Shown here piece by piece: positions 43,004 to 51,765 of a stretch of 64,000 bases of DNA. The position numbers and the translations under genes were made by a program. Numbering within the stretch: the first letter of the stretch is position 1; each line of letters starts with the position of its first letter. The stretch is from contig CAWGCJ010000018.1 in assembly GCA_963821095.1 (NCBI GenBank), forward strand, positions 69,306 through 133,305. The letters are read 5' to 3'. The notes under the pieces were generated by a model. It searched no databases and was not told where the DNA came from. It saw only the letters and a program-made list of their open reading frames with translations. This DNA is from CAVPHV01 sp963821095. GTDB lineage: Bacteria > Actinomycetota > Acidimicrobiia > Spongiisociales > UBA5794.

Positions 43004-43363
43004 ATGGACGGTCCTCAGCAGGAGTCGTGGGTCGAGCGGGTCATCCGCGAAGCAGGCGAAGCCGGGGAGTTCGACGACCTCCTCGGGCACGGGAAGCCGA
43101 TTCCACGGCTCGATCGGCCGTATGAGTCAACCTGGTGGGCGCGCACCTGGATGGAACGGGATCGGCGCAACCATGCCGTCACCGCGCTTGCGGCGAAGCT
43201 CAGGCGCGAACTGCCGCGCCTGATGGCTGGTGCCGATCCGAACGTGATCAGGGCAGGTCTCCGCAATTTCAACGAACAGATCGCGGCGGTGAATGACGGC
43301 ATTCCCGACGACGACAAGCTTCCCGTGCTCGACATCGACCGGTTGATGACCGATCGACGCTGA
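43004..43363 (+). CDS. DUF1992 (DnaJ-homologue subfamily C member 28-like) protein
   Basis: The 119-residue protein shows the DUF1992 pattern: ERVIREAGEAGEFDDLLGHG, a GKPIPRL core, YESTWWARTWMERDRR and LRNFNEQIAAVND. In eukaryotes this domain follows a J domain, while bacterial members are short and alone, as here. Its role is unknown, perhaps in protein folding or membrane traffic. Its own promoter lies in a short gap after the htrA terminator. Confidence 0.85.
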   Translation: MDGPQQESWVERVIREAGEAGEFDDLLGHGKPIPRLDRPYESTWWARTWMERDRRNHAVTALAAKLRRELPRLMAGADPNVIRAGLRNFNEQIAAVNDGIPDDDKLPVLDIDRLMTDRR

Positions 43364-43391
43364 TCCGACCCGGTCGGATTCCTAGCGGGTT

Positions 43392-43417
43392 CTCACTTAC
43401 GCCTCAGATGCTCTTCA
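43392..43417 (+). promoter_or_regulatory. Direct-repeat box C upstream of the secreted helical protein
   Basis: CTCA (43392), CTCA (43403) and TTCA (43414) recur at 11-bp steps; CCTA 11 bases earlier (43381) may be a weak fourth. The box is 55 bases before the ATG, with TTCTACA 21 bases downstream as a candidate -10 region. Confidence 0.7.
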
Positions 43418-43471
43418 GGGGCATGCCCCATCGTGGGTTCTACAGGCGCAAGCAAGAGAAGGAGAAACTTG

Positions 43472-44113
43472 ATGCCTATCAACACCAAGAGGATGATCGC
43501 TGCGGTAGCGGTCGCTGCGGCCGCCGTGGGGGGCGTGGCCGGGACCGTGCTTTCGAGTCCGGCAACGGCAGTAGCTCAGGAGGCTGAGGTAACCGACGAA
43601 GAGACCCGACCCGGGCTGTCCGACGCGATCCAAGAGGCGCTGTCGCAACTCGTCACGGACAATGTGATCACTCAGGCGCAGGCCGACGCCGTGACCGATG
43701 CGTTGGTCGAGAACCTGCCCGCTCGCGGACCACACCGCGGCTTTCGGGCCGGAGTCCACATGGAGACCGTGGCGACGATCATCGGGATCGACGTAGCGGA
43801 TCTCGTGAATGCGCTCCGTGACGGTTCGACGATCGCCGAGGTCGCTGCAGCCAATGGCTCGTCGGCTACGGCCGTGGTCGACGCGTTGGTTGCGGAGGCC
43901 AATGAGCACCTCGACGAGGCCGTCGCCGATGGGAGGATCCCAGCGGAAGATGCCGCCGATGCCAAGGCGAACGCGGCTGAGCGGATCGAGGACATGGTCA
44001 ACGGCGAGTTCGAGCCGCGGGGACGTGGCATCGGGCCCGGCGGCCGCGGCTTTGGTCCATCCGGCGGTGGAGAGGACGCTGGTACTGCCAGCGACGCCTT
44101 GTTCGGCGCCTAG
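43472..44113 (+). CDS. Secreted helical protein of unknown function
   Basis: The ATG at 43472 is preceded by AAGGAG at the right spacing. The 213-residue protein has a Sec signal peptide (cleavage near ATAVAQEAE) and then three related helical segments built on alternating Ala/Asp patterns: ITQAQADAVTDALVENLP, TIAEVAAANGSSATAVVDAL and RIPAEDAADAKANAAERIED. The tail is Gly-rich. I recognise no catalytic motif. A shared repeat box places it with the exporter operon and htrA in a proposed envelope regulon. Confidence 0.75.
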   Translation: MPINTKRMIAAVAVAAAAVGGVAGTVLSSPATAVAQEAEVTDEETRPGLSDAIQEALSQLVTDNVITQAQADAVTDALVENLPARGPHRGFRAGVHMETVATIIGIDVADLVNALRDGSTIAEVAAANGSSATAVVDALVAEANEHLDEAVADGRIPAEDAADAKANAAERIEDMVNGEFEPRGRGIGPGGRGFGPSGGGEDAGTASDALFGA

Positions 44114-44181
44114 GAGGCTCCATGTCGTTTGATCGGCTGAACGCCGATCGACGACGAGCGAGGCTCTCGCTTCACCACCAA

Positions 44182-44213
44182 GAAGCCGGCGTCGCGTCTG
44201 CGGCGCCGGCTTC
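44182..44213 (+). terminator. Intrinsic terminator after the secreted helical protein
   Basis: GAAGCCGGCG (44182-44191) and CGCCGGCTTC (44204-44213) pair perfectly and are followed by CTCAATTTTGTT, the clearest T-rich tail in the window. It is 69 bases after the stop. Confidence 0.8.
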
Positions 44214-44301
44214 CTCAATTTTGTTGCAGTGTGCAACATAGTGCTCGGATCGGCGTACGATCTTGAGCCAACCGCCGCCACTTCCTGGGAGGGGACGACC
44301 A

Positions 44302-45054
44302 GTGAGCAAGAAGACCGTTCTGATTTCCGTTGTAGTTCTCGTCGCGCTCGCCGCGGTCGGTCTCTGGTACTTCGTGTTGCGCAGTGACGCACCGCCGCCG
44401 GTGTCGCTCGATAGTGCGGTCGAGTCTGTCACGGAGAGCACCACGACCACCACCACGGAGGGCTCTTCTGGGGCCGAGACCACCACAACGACTGCCGCGG
44501 CGAGCGCGGCTCCTTCGGCCGGGCTCGATGGTGACTGGGCCATCGACACGACGGCATCGTTTGCCGGCTACCGGGTGAAGGAGGAGTTGGCGTCGATTGG
44601 GTTCACCGAGGCGGTCGGACGAACCTCTGACCTGACGGGCGGACTGACGATTGCCGGCACCAGCCTCACCGCCGTCTTGGTCGAAGTCGACATGACAACG
44701 CTGCAGAGCGACTCGAGCCGGCGCGATGGCGCCCTCGGCAGCCGTGGGTTGGAGACGGACACGTTCCCAACCGCGACCTTTGCGCTCACCGAACCGATCG
44801 ATCTGGGCAGCCTGCCCGTCGTTGGCGAGCCCGTTGCTGCCGACGCCGTCGGCGAGCTGACGCTGCACGGTGTCACCAAGACGGTGACGATTCCACTCGA
44901 CGCGCAGTTAGCGGACGACACCACCATCGTTGTGGTTGGGTCGCTGGAGGTTGCCTTCGCCGACTACGGGATCGAGTCGCCCACCGGCTTCTCCGTGCTG
45001 GATATCGAGGACCCGGGAACGCTCGAACTCCAGATCGCGTTCGTTCGCGGGTAG
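44302..45054 (+). CDS. YceI-domain protein, membrane-anchored
   Basis: The GTG at 44302 follows GGGAGGGG at 8 bases. The roughly 250-residue protein has an N-terminal membrane segment (VLISVVVLVALAAVGLWYF), a Thr/Ser/Glu linker and a YceI lipocalin-like barrel: GDWAIDTTASFAGYRVKEEL, SRRDGALGSRGLETDTFPTA and GELTLHGVTKTVTIPL. YceI proteins bind isoprenoid or other long lipids outside the membrane. A TTG start at 44263 is possible. The gene stands alone between two hairpins. Confidence 0.9.
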   Translation: MSKKTVLISVVVLVALAAVGLWYFVLRSDAPPPVSLDSAVESVTESTTTTTTEGSSGAETTTTTAAASAAPSAGLDGDWAIDTTASFAGYRVKEELASIGFTEAVGRTSDLTGGLTIAGTSLTAVLVEVDMTTLQSDSSRRDGALGSRGLETDTFPTATFALTEPIDLGSLPVVGEPVAADAVGELTLHGVTKTVTIPLDAQLADDTTIVVVGSLEVAFADYGIESPTGFSVLDIEDPGTLELQIAFVRG

Positions 45055-45073
45055 CCCTCACGGCGAGGGGCTA
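45052..45073. terminator. Hairpin across the two convergent stop codons
   Basis: TAGCCCTC-acggc-GAGGGGCTA is an inverted repeat with one bulged G. It includes the YceI stop TAG at one end and the oxidase stop at the other, so one structure would end both transcripts. Confidence 0.55.
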
Positions 45074-46348
45074 TTTGCCCAGTCTGTCGAGGAACCGGTA
45101 CCAAGGCGCGGCAGCCGGGAGGAACCACGCCTTCTGCCGGTAGTAGGGGCGGGTTGGATGACTGATCTCCGCAAATGGGCTGCGGTCGATCTGCTCGGAG
45201 ATCAATCTGCCGACCTCGGCGCCGACGTAGCTTCCGATGCCGAGTCCGTGGCCCCCGTAGCCGAGGGCGTACCAGATGCCCTCGATCTGGCCGATGTGCG
45301 GCATGAGATCGAAGGTGATGCCCAGCTTGCCCGACCACGTGTGGGTGAACTCGACATCCGCCAGCTCCGGGAAGATCCCGACTGTTGTCGTCCGCAGGAT
45401 GTCCGCGCTCTTCTGGAGGTCGAGGTCGGTCGACAGGTTGTTGCGCCCGCCGAGCAGGATCCGATTGTCGGGTGTGCGGCGGAAGTAGTTGAGGAAGCGG
45501 CGCGAGGTCCACAACATCCGGTTGCGGGGGATGAGCCGCTCGACGGTCTCGGCCGGCAGTGGCTCGGTCACCACGATGTACGAGCCGATGGGCACCACCC
45601 GACGCCGCAGCTCGGGAACCGGGCGGGCTCCGGTGTAGCCGTTGGTCGCGAGGAGCACCGTTCCGGCCGAAAGCTTCCCCTTTGGGGTGAGGATCTGGTA
45701 GCCGGCGGTGTGCTTGGCGATGTTGCGGACCTCAGCATGCTCAACGATGCTCGCCCCGGTATCGCCGACGCGGCGCGCCAGGCCGTAGACGTAGCGAGCC
45801 GGATGCAGGCCGGCGCCGGCAGCGTCAACCAACGCACAGTGGAACTCGGCTGAGTCGACGACGCTGGTGATGTCCTCATTGGGTACGACTTCGGTGTCAA
45901 AACCGAGGTTGGTTCGCATCCACTCGGCCTCCTCCCGGAACTCCTCGAGATTCTGGGTTCGGTAGCCGAGTTCGGCCGCACCGTTGCGCTCGAAGCAGCA
46001 ATCGATGTCTTCGGTAGCGACGAGTTCCTCGACGTAGTCGATGGACGCCAGGGCGGCATCCCAGAACTCCCTGCCGAGCGTTGGGCCGTGGCGCTCGAGC
46101 ACCTTGGCCGTTGAGGCTTTGAGCCCGTAGTTGAGCATGCCGCCGTTGACGGTGCTGGCCCCGGCTCCGACCTCTCCAGAATCCAGCACGGCAACGCTCA
46201 TTCCGGAGCGCACGATCTCGCGCGCTGCGTTCAGTCCGGTGACTCCCGCGCCGACGACGGCAACGTCGACCTCGGCGGGCAGGTCGGAGACGGGGAGGTC
46301 GTCAGGTCGAGGGAAATCATCACGCCAGAAGGGAGTGGTACGCAACAT
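45071..46348 (-). CDS. FAD-dependent amine oxidoreductase (DAO family, PuuB-like)
   Basis: The 425-residue protein opens with FWRDDFPRPDDLP, common in gamma-glutamylputrescine-oxidase-like members. The FAD-binding motif VAVVGAGVTGLNAAREI follows, and a second FAD contact is near the end (GYGGHGLGIGSYVGAEVGR). It oxidises an amine or amino acid to an aldehyde or keto acid. A class III aminotransferase gene lies 30 bases upstream, so the pair probably breaks down a polyamine or omega-amino acid. Confidence 0.85.
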   Translation of the reverse strand: MLRTTPFWRDDFPRPDDLPVSDLPAEVDVAVVGAGVTGLNAAREIVRSGMSVAVLDSGEVGAGASTVNGGMLNYGLKASTAKVLERHGPTLGREFWDAALASIDYVEELVATEDIDCCFERNGAAELGYRTQNLEEFREEAEWMRTNLGFDTEVVPNEDITSVVDSAEFHCALVDAAGAGLHPARYVYGLARRVGDTGASIVEHAEVRNIAKHTAGYQILTPKGKLSAGTVLLATNGYTGARPVPELRRRVVPIGSYIVVTEPLPAETVERLIPRNRMLWTSRRFLNYFRRTPDNRILLGGRNNLSTDLDLQKSADILRTTTVGIFPELADVEFTHTWSGKLGITFDLMPHIGQIEGIWYALGYGGHGLGIGSYVGAEVGRLISEQIDRSPFAEISHPTRPYYRQKAWFLPAAAPWYRFLDRLGK

Positions 46349-46378
46349 CCGGTGGAGGATAGATCTCTTCGCAGACCC

Positions 46379-47623
46379 CTACAGCGCATCCAAACCGACG
46401 CGGAGACCTGCAACCAACTCCTGCACCTGTGCGGGCGTGATGGTCAGCGGTGGCGACACCTGGAGCCCACCCCCGGCAAGGGCCCGCGTGATGACACCGG
46501 CGTCGCGGGCTGCCACTGCAGCGCGAGTGGCAAGCGTGGCGTCGGCGGCGATGGCATCACGGTCGAGTTGTACGGCAGCCATGGCCCCGACTCCACCGCG
46601 GAGATTGGAGACGAGCGGGTGTCCGACGAGAGGGGCGAGCGCTTCCATCAATCCGGACTCGAGCTCTCGGGCCCTCCCGATCAATCCCTCGCGTTCGATG
46701 ATGTCGAGGTTGACCGAAGCGGCGACACACGAAGCCGTGTGGCCCGAATACGTGTAGCCGTGGCGCCAGAGAGCTCCCTCGCCGTTCCAGAACGGCGCGG
46801 CCACCCGTGACGATGCGACGACACCACCAAGCGGCGCATACCCGGAGGTGACCCCCTTGGCGAAGGTGATGAGGTCGGCATCGAGATCAAAGCGGCGGGA
46901 AGCGAACCAGTCACCAATGCGGCCGAAGCCGGTGATGACCTCATCGGAGATGTACAGGGCGCCGGCGTCTTTGACCATCTGCCGAGACTTGCCGAGGTAG
47001 CCGTCTGGCGCCGGACGGACCCCTCCGGCGCCGATCACCGGCTCGACGTAGAACCCTGCAATCCGGTCGTGCCCGATTCCCTCGATCACGTCGTACAGCG
47101 CGTCGATCGAGTCGTAGGGCACTCTCACCACTTGTTCCACAAGTGGCCCGGTGCCTTCGCGATTCGGTTCGATCCCCGCCAAGCTGGTGCCGTAGGCGTG
47201 CATGCCGTGGTAAGCCCAGTCCCGAACGATGAAGACGTCGCGACTCGGCTGGCCGATCTGATCGAAGTAGCGCCTGGCCAGCTTGGCTGCCGTGTCAACG
47301 GAATCCGATCCGCCCGAGGTGAGGAACACCTTGGAACCTGGATAGCCGCTCAAGTCGGCAATCCGAGTGGCGAGTTGCTCGGCCGGTTCGTTGCTGTAAT
47401 CGCCGAAGGTGTGGAAGGCATGCAGTTTTGTGATCTGCGCGGCAACGGCCGCCGCGATCTCGGAACGCCCGTAGCCGATGTTGGCGTACCAGAGGCTTGC
47501 CGTGCCATCGAGGTAGCGCCTGCCATTGGTGTCGTAGACGTACACGCCTTCACCGCGATCGATGACGACTTCGTGCCCGGCGACGGTGGACATGTTCGAG
47601 AATGGGTGCCAGAACGAGCTCAT
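46379..47623 (-). CDS. Class III aminotransferase (omega-amino acid/pyruvate type)
   Basis: From 47623 (MSSFWHPFSNMSTV) the enzyme has 414 residues. The PLP lysine lies in ITFAKGVTSGYAPLGGV, with the conserved DEVITGFGRIGDWFAS and the cofactor loop SGGSDSVDTAAK. Class III members transaminate beta-alanine, putrescine or other omega-amines. The adjacent FAD oxidase points to amine breakdown. The open frame starting at 47680 is less likely. The gene is divergent from the O-antigen-ligase-like gene, and the 150-base gap should hold both promoters. Confidence 0.88.
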   Translation of the reverse strand: MSSFWHPFSNMSTVAGHEVVIDRGEGVYVYDTNGRRYLDGTASLWYANIGYGRSEIAAAVAAQITKLHAFHTFGDYSNEPAEQLATRIADLSGYPGSKVFLTSGGSDSVDTAAKLARRYFDQIGQPSRDVFIVRDWAYHGMHAYGTSLAGIEPNREGTGPLVEQVVRVPYDSIDALYDVIEGIGHDRIAGFYVEPVIGAGGVRPAPDGYLGKSRQMVKDAGALYISDEVITGFGRIGDWFASRRFDLDADLITFAKGVTSGYAPLGGVVASSRVAAPFWNGEGALWRHGYTYSGHTASCVAASVNLDIIEREGLIGRARELESGLMEALAPLVGHPLVSNLRGGVGAMAAVQLDRDAIAADATLATRAAVAARDAGVITRALAGGGLQVSPPLTITPAQVQELVAGLRVGLDAL

Positions 47624-47773
47624 AGCCAAATGGTAACTGGGCTCGATGTTGTCACAATGCGGCCTCCACCGATCAAGCACCGCCCCACGACAACCGACAT
47701 TGACGAGGTGGCGGGTCGACCGGCACCTTCACGGATAGTCTCGTGGAGCGATACGAGAGAGGGCCTTCCCACC

Positions 47774-49042
47774 GTGACGGCGGCAGGACAAGAAAACGAG
47801 TTGCGGCATGTGGCTCTTGGCGTGGTCCTGTTCCTGCTGCCCTTCGAGGTCAACCGGGCGCTCGTTGAATACCCGGGGCAAGCAGGCGGGTTCAGTCGTT
47901 TTGTGAGCGTTGGGCTTTTTGATGTCGCACTTGTCGCCTTTGTCGCCCTGGCCCTGCTTTCTCTTGGCTCGCGTCGAAGCGTTGTGATTGGGTGGGGAGG
48001 GTGGCTGGCGATCGGGCTCCTCGTCGTCACCGTTGTTTCCCTCCCATTCCACGGTTCGTGGCGGGGGGTGGCCCTGGGACTGCGGCTTGTGGCGGCCGTG
48101 ATGGTTGCACTCGAGATCGGGGGGATGCGCCGTCGCGAGGTCATGCAGTTTGTGATCCTCCCGCTCGTGGTAGCTGCTGCGGCCCAAGGGGTGCTGGCGT
48201 TCGGGCAGGCGGTCAATGGCGGACCACTCGGCGTCCCCGGCGAGCCGACTGAATTCGGGGCGGTTGCCGATACCGTGCGACCGGCCGGAACGGCTTCACA
48301 TCCCTACATGCTGACGACCTACTGCCTGGTTGCGGTGTCGGCCGGGGCGCTGGTCTGGACGCAGTCCATCTCGCGATGGTGGCTGGGTCCGCTGGCGTTG
48401 GCAGCAGTTCCGATCGGCCTGAGCTTTTCACGCGCTGCGGTGGTGAGCGTACTGTTCGCCGGCGTGGGCTGGGTGATCGCCGTCGTCGGGAAGCCCCGCA
48501 TCTATGGCCCACCGGTGGCTGCAGTGATGCTTGGCATTGCGGTCCCGGCATTGTTGTTTGCGCCGGCGTGGTTGGAGCGGCTGGAGGACTCGACGACGGG
48601 CAGCTTGAACGACGCCAGTGCCAATCGGGTCGAGCTCACCAACCAGGCCATTGACATGATCGCCGACTATCCACTGGTTGGGGTCGGACCATGGCGGTAC
48701 ACGATTGTTGCCGAGGCCGACTACCCGCTGGCCACCGGCGACGACTCGCCGGTGCATAGTCTCCCGTTTCTGGTGACGACCGAGTTCGGCGTTGTGATCG
48801 GGATTGCGTTCTTGGCTGCACTGGTGGCGTTGGGGGTGAGAGCCGGCCGCACCGGCCCGCTCACCTTTGCCCTGTTTGGGGCCGTGATGGGGTTCACGGT
48901 CTTCGACGTCGTCCTTTACTGGTACCCGGCCGGTCTTGTGCTCTTTGGCGTTTGGCTCGGCCTGCTCGATCGCGCGGCGCGCCCGCCCGAGCCACAACTG
49001 CCGGCGGCTACGACCGACGCCGGTGAGTCAGCCGGTTCCTGA
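47774..49042 (+). CDS. O-antigen ligase/polymerase-like membrane protein (Wzy/WaaL family)
   Basis: The GTG at 47774, after GAGAGAGGG, gives about 422 residues with 10-11 hydrophobic segments. The large extracytoplasmic loop holds the family features: a conserved Arg (VELTNQAIDMIADYPLVGVG region preceded by NDASANR) and HS (SPVHSLPFL). Members join or polymerise glycan units outside the membrane. Only this membrane component is seen here, so chain export may be encoded elsewhere. It is the first gene of the polysaccharide locus. Confidence 0.8.
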   Translation: MTAAGQENELRHVALGVVLFLLPFEVNRALVEYPGQAGGFSRFVSVGLFDVALVAFVALALLSLGSRRSVVIGWGGWLAIGLLVVTVVSLPFHGSWRGVALGLRLVAAVMVALEIGGMRRREVMQFVILPLVVAAAAQGVLAFGQAVNGGPLGVPGEPTEFGAVADTVRPAGTASHPYMLTTYCLVAVSAGALVWTQSISRWWLGPLALAAVPIGLSFSRAAVVSVLFAGVGWVIAVVGKPRIYGPPVAAVMLGIAVPALLFAPAWLERLEDSTTGSLNDASANRVELTNQAIDMIADYPLVGVGPWRYTIVAEADYPLATGDDSPVHSLPFLVTTEFGVVIGIAFLAALVALGVRAGRTGPLTFALFGAVMGFTVFDVVLYWYPAGLVLFGVWLGLLDRAARPPEPQLPAATTDAGESAGS

Positions 49043-49214
49043 TCTCCTCGAGCGAGCCGAAATCGGAATAGGGGAACACGTTCGGCGCCGAGTAACGGAC
49101 GTCGCCGTCGAGCTCTTCGATGCAGACGTCGTAGCTGGTGGGACCAATTCGAACTCTGGTGACCGTGGTGCGCCCCACCGTCGCAACAGCCGGCTCTCGG
49201 AATCGTGTGGTCAT
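49008..49214 (-). CDS. Small 68-aa protein, unknown
   Basis: The ATG at 49214 has GAGGGG 9 bases upstream. The 68-residue product has a beta-rich pattern (VTRVRIGPTSYDVCIEELDG) and a basic C-terminus, LTHRRRS. It overlaps the 3' end of the convergent ligase gene by 35 bases. It precedes no gene in the same orientation closely. Good ribosome site and codon use support it, but no family is recognised. Confidence 0.5.
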   Translation of the reverse strand: MTTRFREPAVATVGRTTVTRVRIGPTSYDVCIEELDGDVRYSAPNVFPYSDFGSLEEIRNRLTHRRRS

Positions 49215-49319
49215 GTGTGCTTTCCCCTCAGTGTCATCTCGAGCGACCGCTACAACCGGTCACGAGAGCTAGAGCAGCCGGGCGCTGCCGTGATACCTCG
49301 AATCCTCGCCTGGCGCGGC

Positions 49320-50339
49320 CTAGGCGTGGATCTCGATGACGTCGCCGTCCACGACGACGTGGTCTCTGCCGACCTGTTGACCCCCGAAGCTGCCCGCTCC
49401 CCACAGCCGGGCGTACTTGAATTGAGCGGCAATGTCACGGTGGACCAGCGCAGCGACGTCGAGAACGGTGTCGCCCTGCCTCACGGTGAAGGGTTGTCCC
49501 ATGTCGGCTTCCTTGCCGGGCACCTTGGTGTAGACCCGCACGATGCCGAGCATGCGGAACAGCCACGCTCCCAACTCGTCGAGTCCCGCTCCGGTTGCAG
49601 CCGACACCGCTATGAACGGGAAGCGCAGGCCGGTGAGCTCCTCGAACACTTCGAGCTCGTCGGTGATGTCGGGGATCTGGTCCGACTTGTTGGCGACGAG
49701 CAGGGTGGGAAGATTGGTGGCGAATGGGTCGTCCCCTGCGAGGTTGGCGTGACCGATGGTGGTAGCCGGCCAAGCCTCACGCAGGAGCACCCGGCGCTCC
49801 TCCAGGATCTCCATCGCAGCCAGCGCCCGCTCCATGCAACCCGCAGTTCCCAGGTCGACGACGAAGAGAGCAGCGTCGGCGGGTTGCAGCGCATTGCCGA
49901 TCCAGCTGATCGGGTGTTCCGGAGAAAGCGACGGCTGGTCGACGAGTTGGAAGGCGACGTCCTCGTAGAGATACATCCCGGGCTGCGGATACTGGGTGGC
50001 GAAGGGGTACGGCTCAGAAGCAACATGGGATCCGGTGAGCCGAGCATGCAGCGCGGACTTGCCGCCGTTGGGCGGTCCGATCAAGGCGATCTGGGCGGCT
50101 CCTTCGGGCCGGATCACCGTGGGCGGCCCACCCCGGGCGCCCGTCCGCGAGGAAGTGGCGAGCTCGTCGTTCAGCTCCTTGATGCGGGTCTTGATTCCGG
50201 CGCGGAGGTGCTCCGTGCCCTTGTGCTTGGGGATGGTGCGATGCATCTCCCGCAGGCAGTCGAGCTTCTCCTGAGGGTCGCGAGCTCGCCGGTAGGCGGC
50301 TTCGGCGGATTTGTACTCTGGTGAGGTGTTGGTCGGCAT
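49320..50339 (-). CDS. OBG/DRG-type GTPase with C-terminal TGS domain
   Basis: Starting at 50339 (MPTNTSPEYKSAEAAYRR), the 339-residue protein has an N-terminal helical part and a GTP-binding domain with the P-loop IGPPNGGKSALH, a DxxG-like switch region and the specificity motif VANKSDQ. It ends with a TGS domain (VYTKVPGKEADMGQPFTVRQ ... GDVIEIHA). The order matches DRG-like GTPases, which bind ribosome-associated RNA. It is a housekeeping-type gene lying inside the polysaccharide locus. Confidence 0.85.
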   Translation of the reverse strand: MPTNTSPEYKSAEAAYRRARDPQEKLDCLREMHRTIPKHKGTEHLRAGIKTRIKELNDELATSSRTGARGGPPTVIRPEGAAQIALIGPPNGGKSALHARLTGSHVASEPYPFATQYPQPGMYLYEDVAFQLVDQPSLSPEHPISWIGNALQPADAALFVVDLGTAGCMERALAAMEILEERRVLLREAWPATTIGHANLAGDDPFATNLPTLLVANKSDQIPDITDELEVFEELTGLRFPFIAVSAATGAGLDELGAWLFRMLGIVRVYTKVPGKEADMGQPFTVRQGDTVLDVAALVHRDIAAQFKYARLWGAGSFGGQQVGRDHVVVDGDVIEIHA

Positions 50340-50426
50340 GACTCGTGCTGGTTGTCCGGTACGCACATGGTGGTCGATCCCAGCGCCCGGGGCGAGGGAC
50401 TTTTGGACCAAACCGCCGGCTTCAGG

Positions 50427-51482
50427 TCACCTCGGGGCAGCCAGCAATTCCCGATACCACGACCGGACTGCCTGCGCCGGCCAAGTGAACTGCTTCCGCA
50501 CCGCGCCGGCATTTGCCTGAGCGGCGGCCCGTAGTTCGGTGTCGTCGAGTGCCGCCCGCAATGTGGTCTCCCAGGCCGCAGCGTCTCCGGCCGGGACGAG
50601 CCTGACGCCGGGCAGATGTCCGATCTCGTCGCGGGTTCCGGGGAGATCGGACGCAACCACCGGGACGCCGCTGCCGAGATACTCGATGACCTTGGTCGGT
50701 AGCGAGTATCGATAGTTGGGGGTATCAAAGAGGGGCGCCACCCCAACGGCTGCTGTCGCCATCGCTGCCATGGCCTTGGCGTGGGGGAGGGCGCCAACCA
50801 GTTCGGTGCGGCGGTTGGTCTGGCGGAGTTCGGCAGCCAACTGAGCGGAGCACGGGCCGATGACTCGTAGAGCCACCTCGGGCGCGGCCGCGGCCATCGC
50901 AGCCGCCACAAAGGGCACCCCCCGAACCGCGGTGACATCGCCGACGTAGACGGCGGCACCATCTGAGGGTTGCGGCGCGGGGAGGTCATCTGGGTAGTTG
51001 GCGAAGACGGGATGCCGTTGCGCGAACAGTTGGGCGTATCCTGGCTCGGCGAGGGTGATGGAGCAGGTCCGCTCGGCCAGGCGTAGCAGCGAGCGCGAGA
51101 CCCACGAAAGCAAAGGGCGCACCGGCGCCGGAAGCCATTCCTTGGTGAGGAGCTGGCCGGGAACGTTCTCGTGGAGGTCGAAGACGACTCGGCGCCCCAT
51201 CAACCCCGCAACGATGCTGGCCGGCAGCAACTCTGGGTCGTGGGTGATGGCGACGTCATAGCTGCGCCCGACGAGCAGACGCACTGCAGTGAGGTTGCGA
51301 CGCAGCCGGCCCCCGGTGAGTCCGATCCAACGCTTGATCCCGGTTTGTGATGAGGGTGCGGGAGGCCTGGTGCCGTACGTGATTGCCCCGATCGGCTCGA
51401 GCGTTGGGATGAGCTTCTCTCTGATCCGGGTGTCGTCGGCGCGATGCACCGTGCTCAACACGAGGATGCGGTGGGAATCCAT
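50427..51482 (-). CDS. Glycosyltransferase, GT4-like
   Basis: The 351-residue enzyme shows a GT-B fold. The N-terminal half has VLSTVHRADDTRIREK and VVFDLHENVPGQLL. The C-terminal donor site is PLFDTPNYRYSLPTKVIEYL with SGVPVVASDLPGTRDEIG. These resemble family 4 transferases that act on lipid-linked sugars in capsule and exopolysaccharide pathways. Its start lies four bases after the dehydrogenase stop (51486), consistent with one operon. Confidence 0.87.
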   Translation of the reverse strand: MDSHRILVLSTVHRADDTRIREKLIPTLEPIGAITYGTRPPAPSSQTGIKRWIGLTGGRLRRNLTAVRLLVGRSYDVAITHDPELLPASIVAGLMGRRVVFDLHENVPGQLLTKEWLPAPVRPLLSWVSRSLLRLAERTCSITLAEPGYAQLFAQRHPVFANYPDDLPAPQPSDGAAVYVGDVTAVRGVPFVAAAMAAAAPEVALRVIGPCSAQLAAELRQTNRRTELVGALPHAKAMAAMATAAVGVAPLFDTPNYRYSLPTKVIEYLGSGVPVVASDLPGTRDEIGHLPGVRLVPAGDAAAWETTLRAALDDTELRAAAQANAGAVRKQFTWPAQAVRSWYRELLAAPR

Positions 51483-51485
51483 CGG

Positions 51486-51765
51486 TCAGAGGGTGACGAC
51501 GTTCGATCGTTTGATGCCGCGTTTGCGATAGGCGCCTCGGGTATCGAACACCGTACCCACGTGGTCGGCAAGGGCGGCGAGGTCGATGTCATCGTGATCT
51601 GTCAGCACGACCGCGATTGCGGGGTCGCCGAGGTCATCGGCTGTCACGGCGGCAAAACCCCAGTGGGCGATGCGTTGGGTGCCAACCACGGGGTCCAAGA
51701 CCGAGATGCTGGCGCCGCGTCGCTCCAGCTTCTTGAGCACCTCGATCAGACGCGGATTCGCGGTC
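51486..51765 (-). pseudogene. C-terminal fragment of the nucleotide-sugar dehydrogenase, out of frame
   Basis: The frame after about 51760 reads ANPRLIEVLKKLERRGAS and VVLTDHDDIDLAALADHVG, the UDP-sugar-binding C-terminal domain of the dehydrogenase encoded just upstream. Joined to it, the protein would be complete; see that entry and the findings. Confidence 0.6.

Noticed and set aside
47069..47773. Upstream extension of the O-antigen-ligase-like frame antisense to the aminotransferase
   Set aside because: The extension covers a well-supported minus-strand gene and lacks membrane or sugar motifs. The GTG at 47774 with a ribosome site is better.
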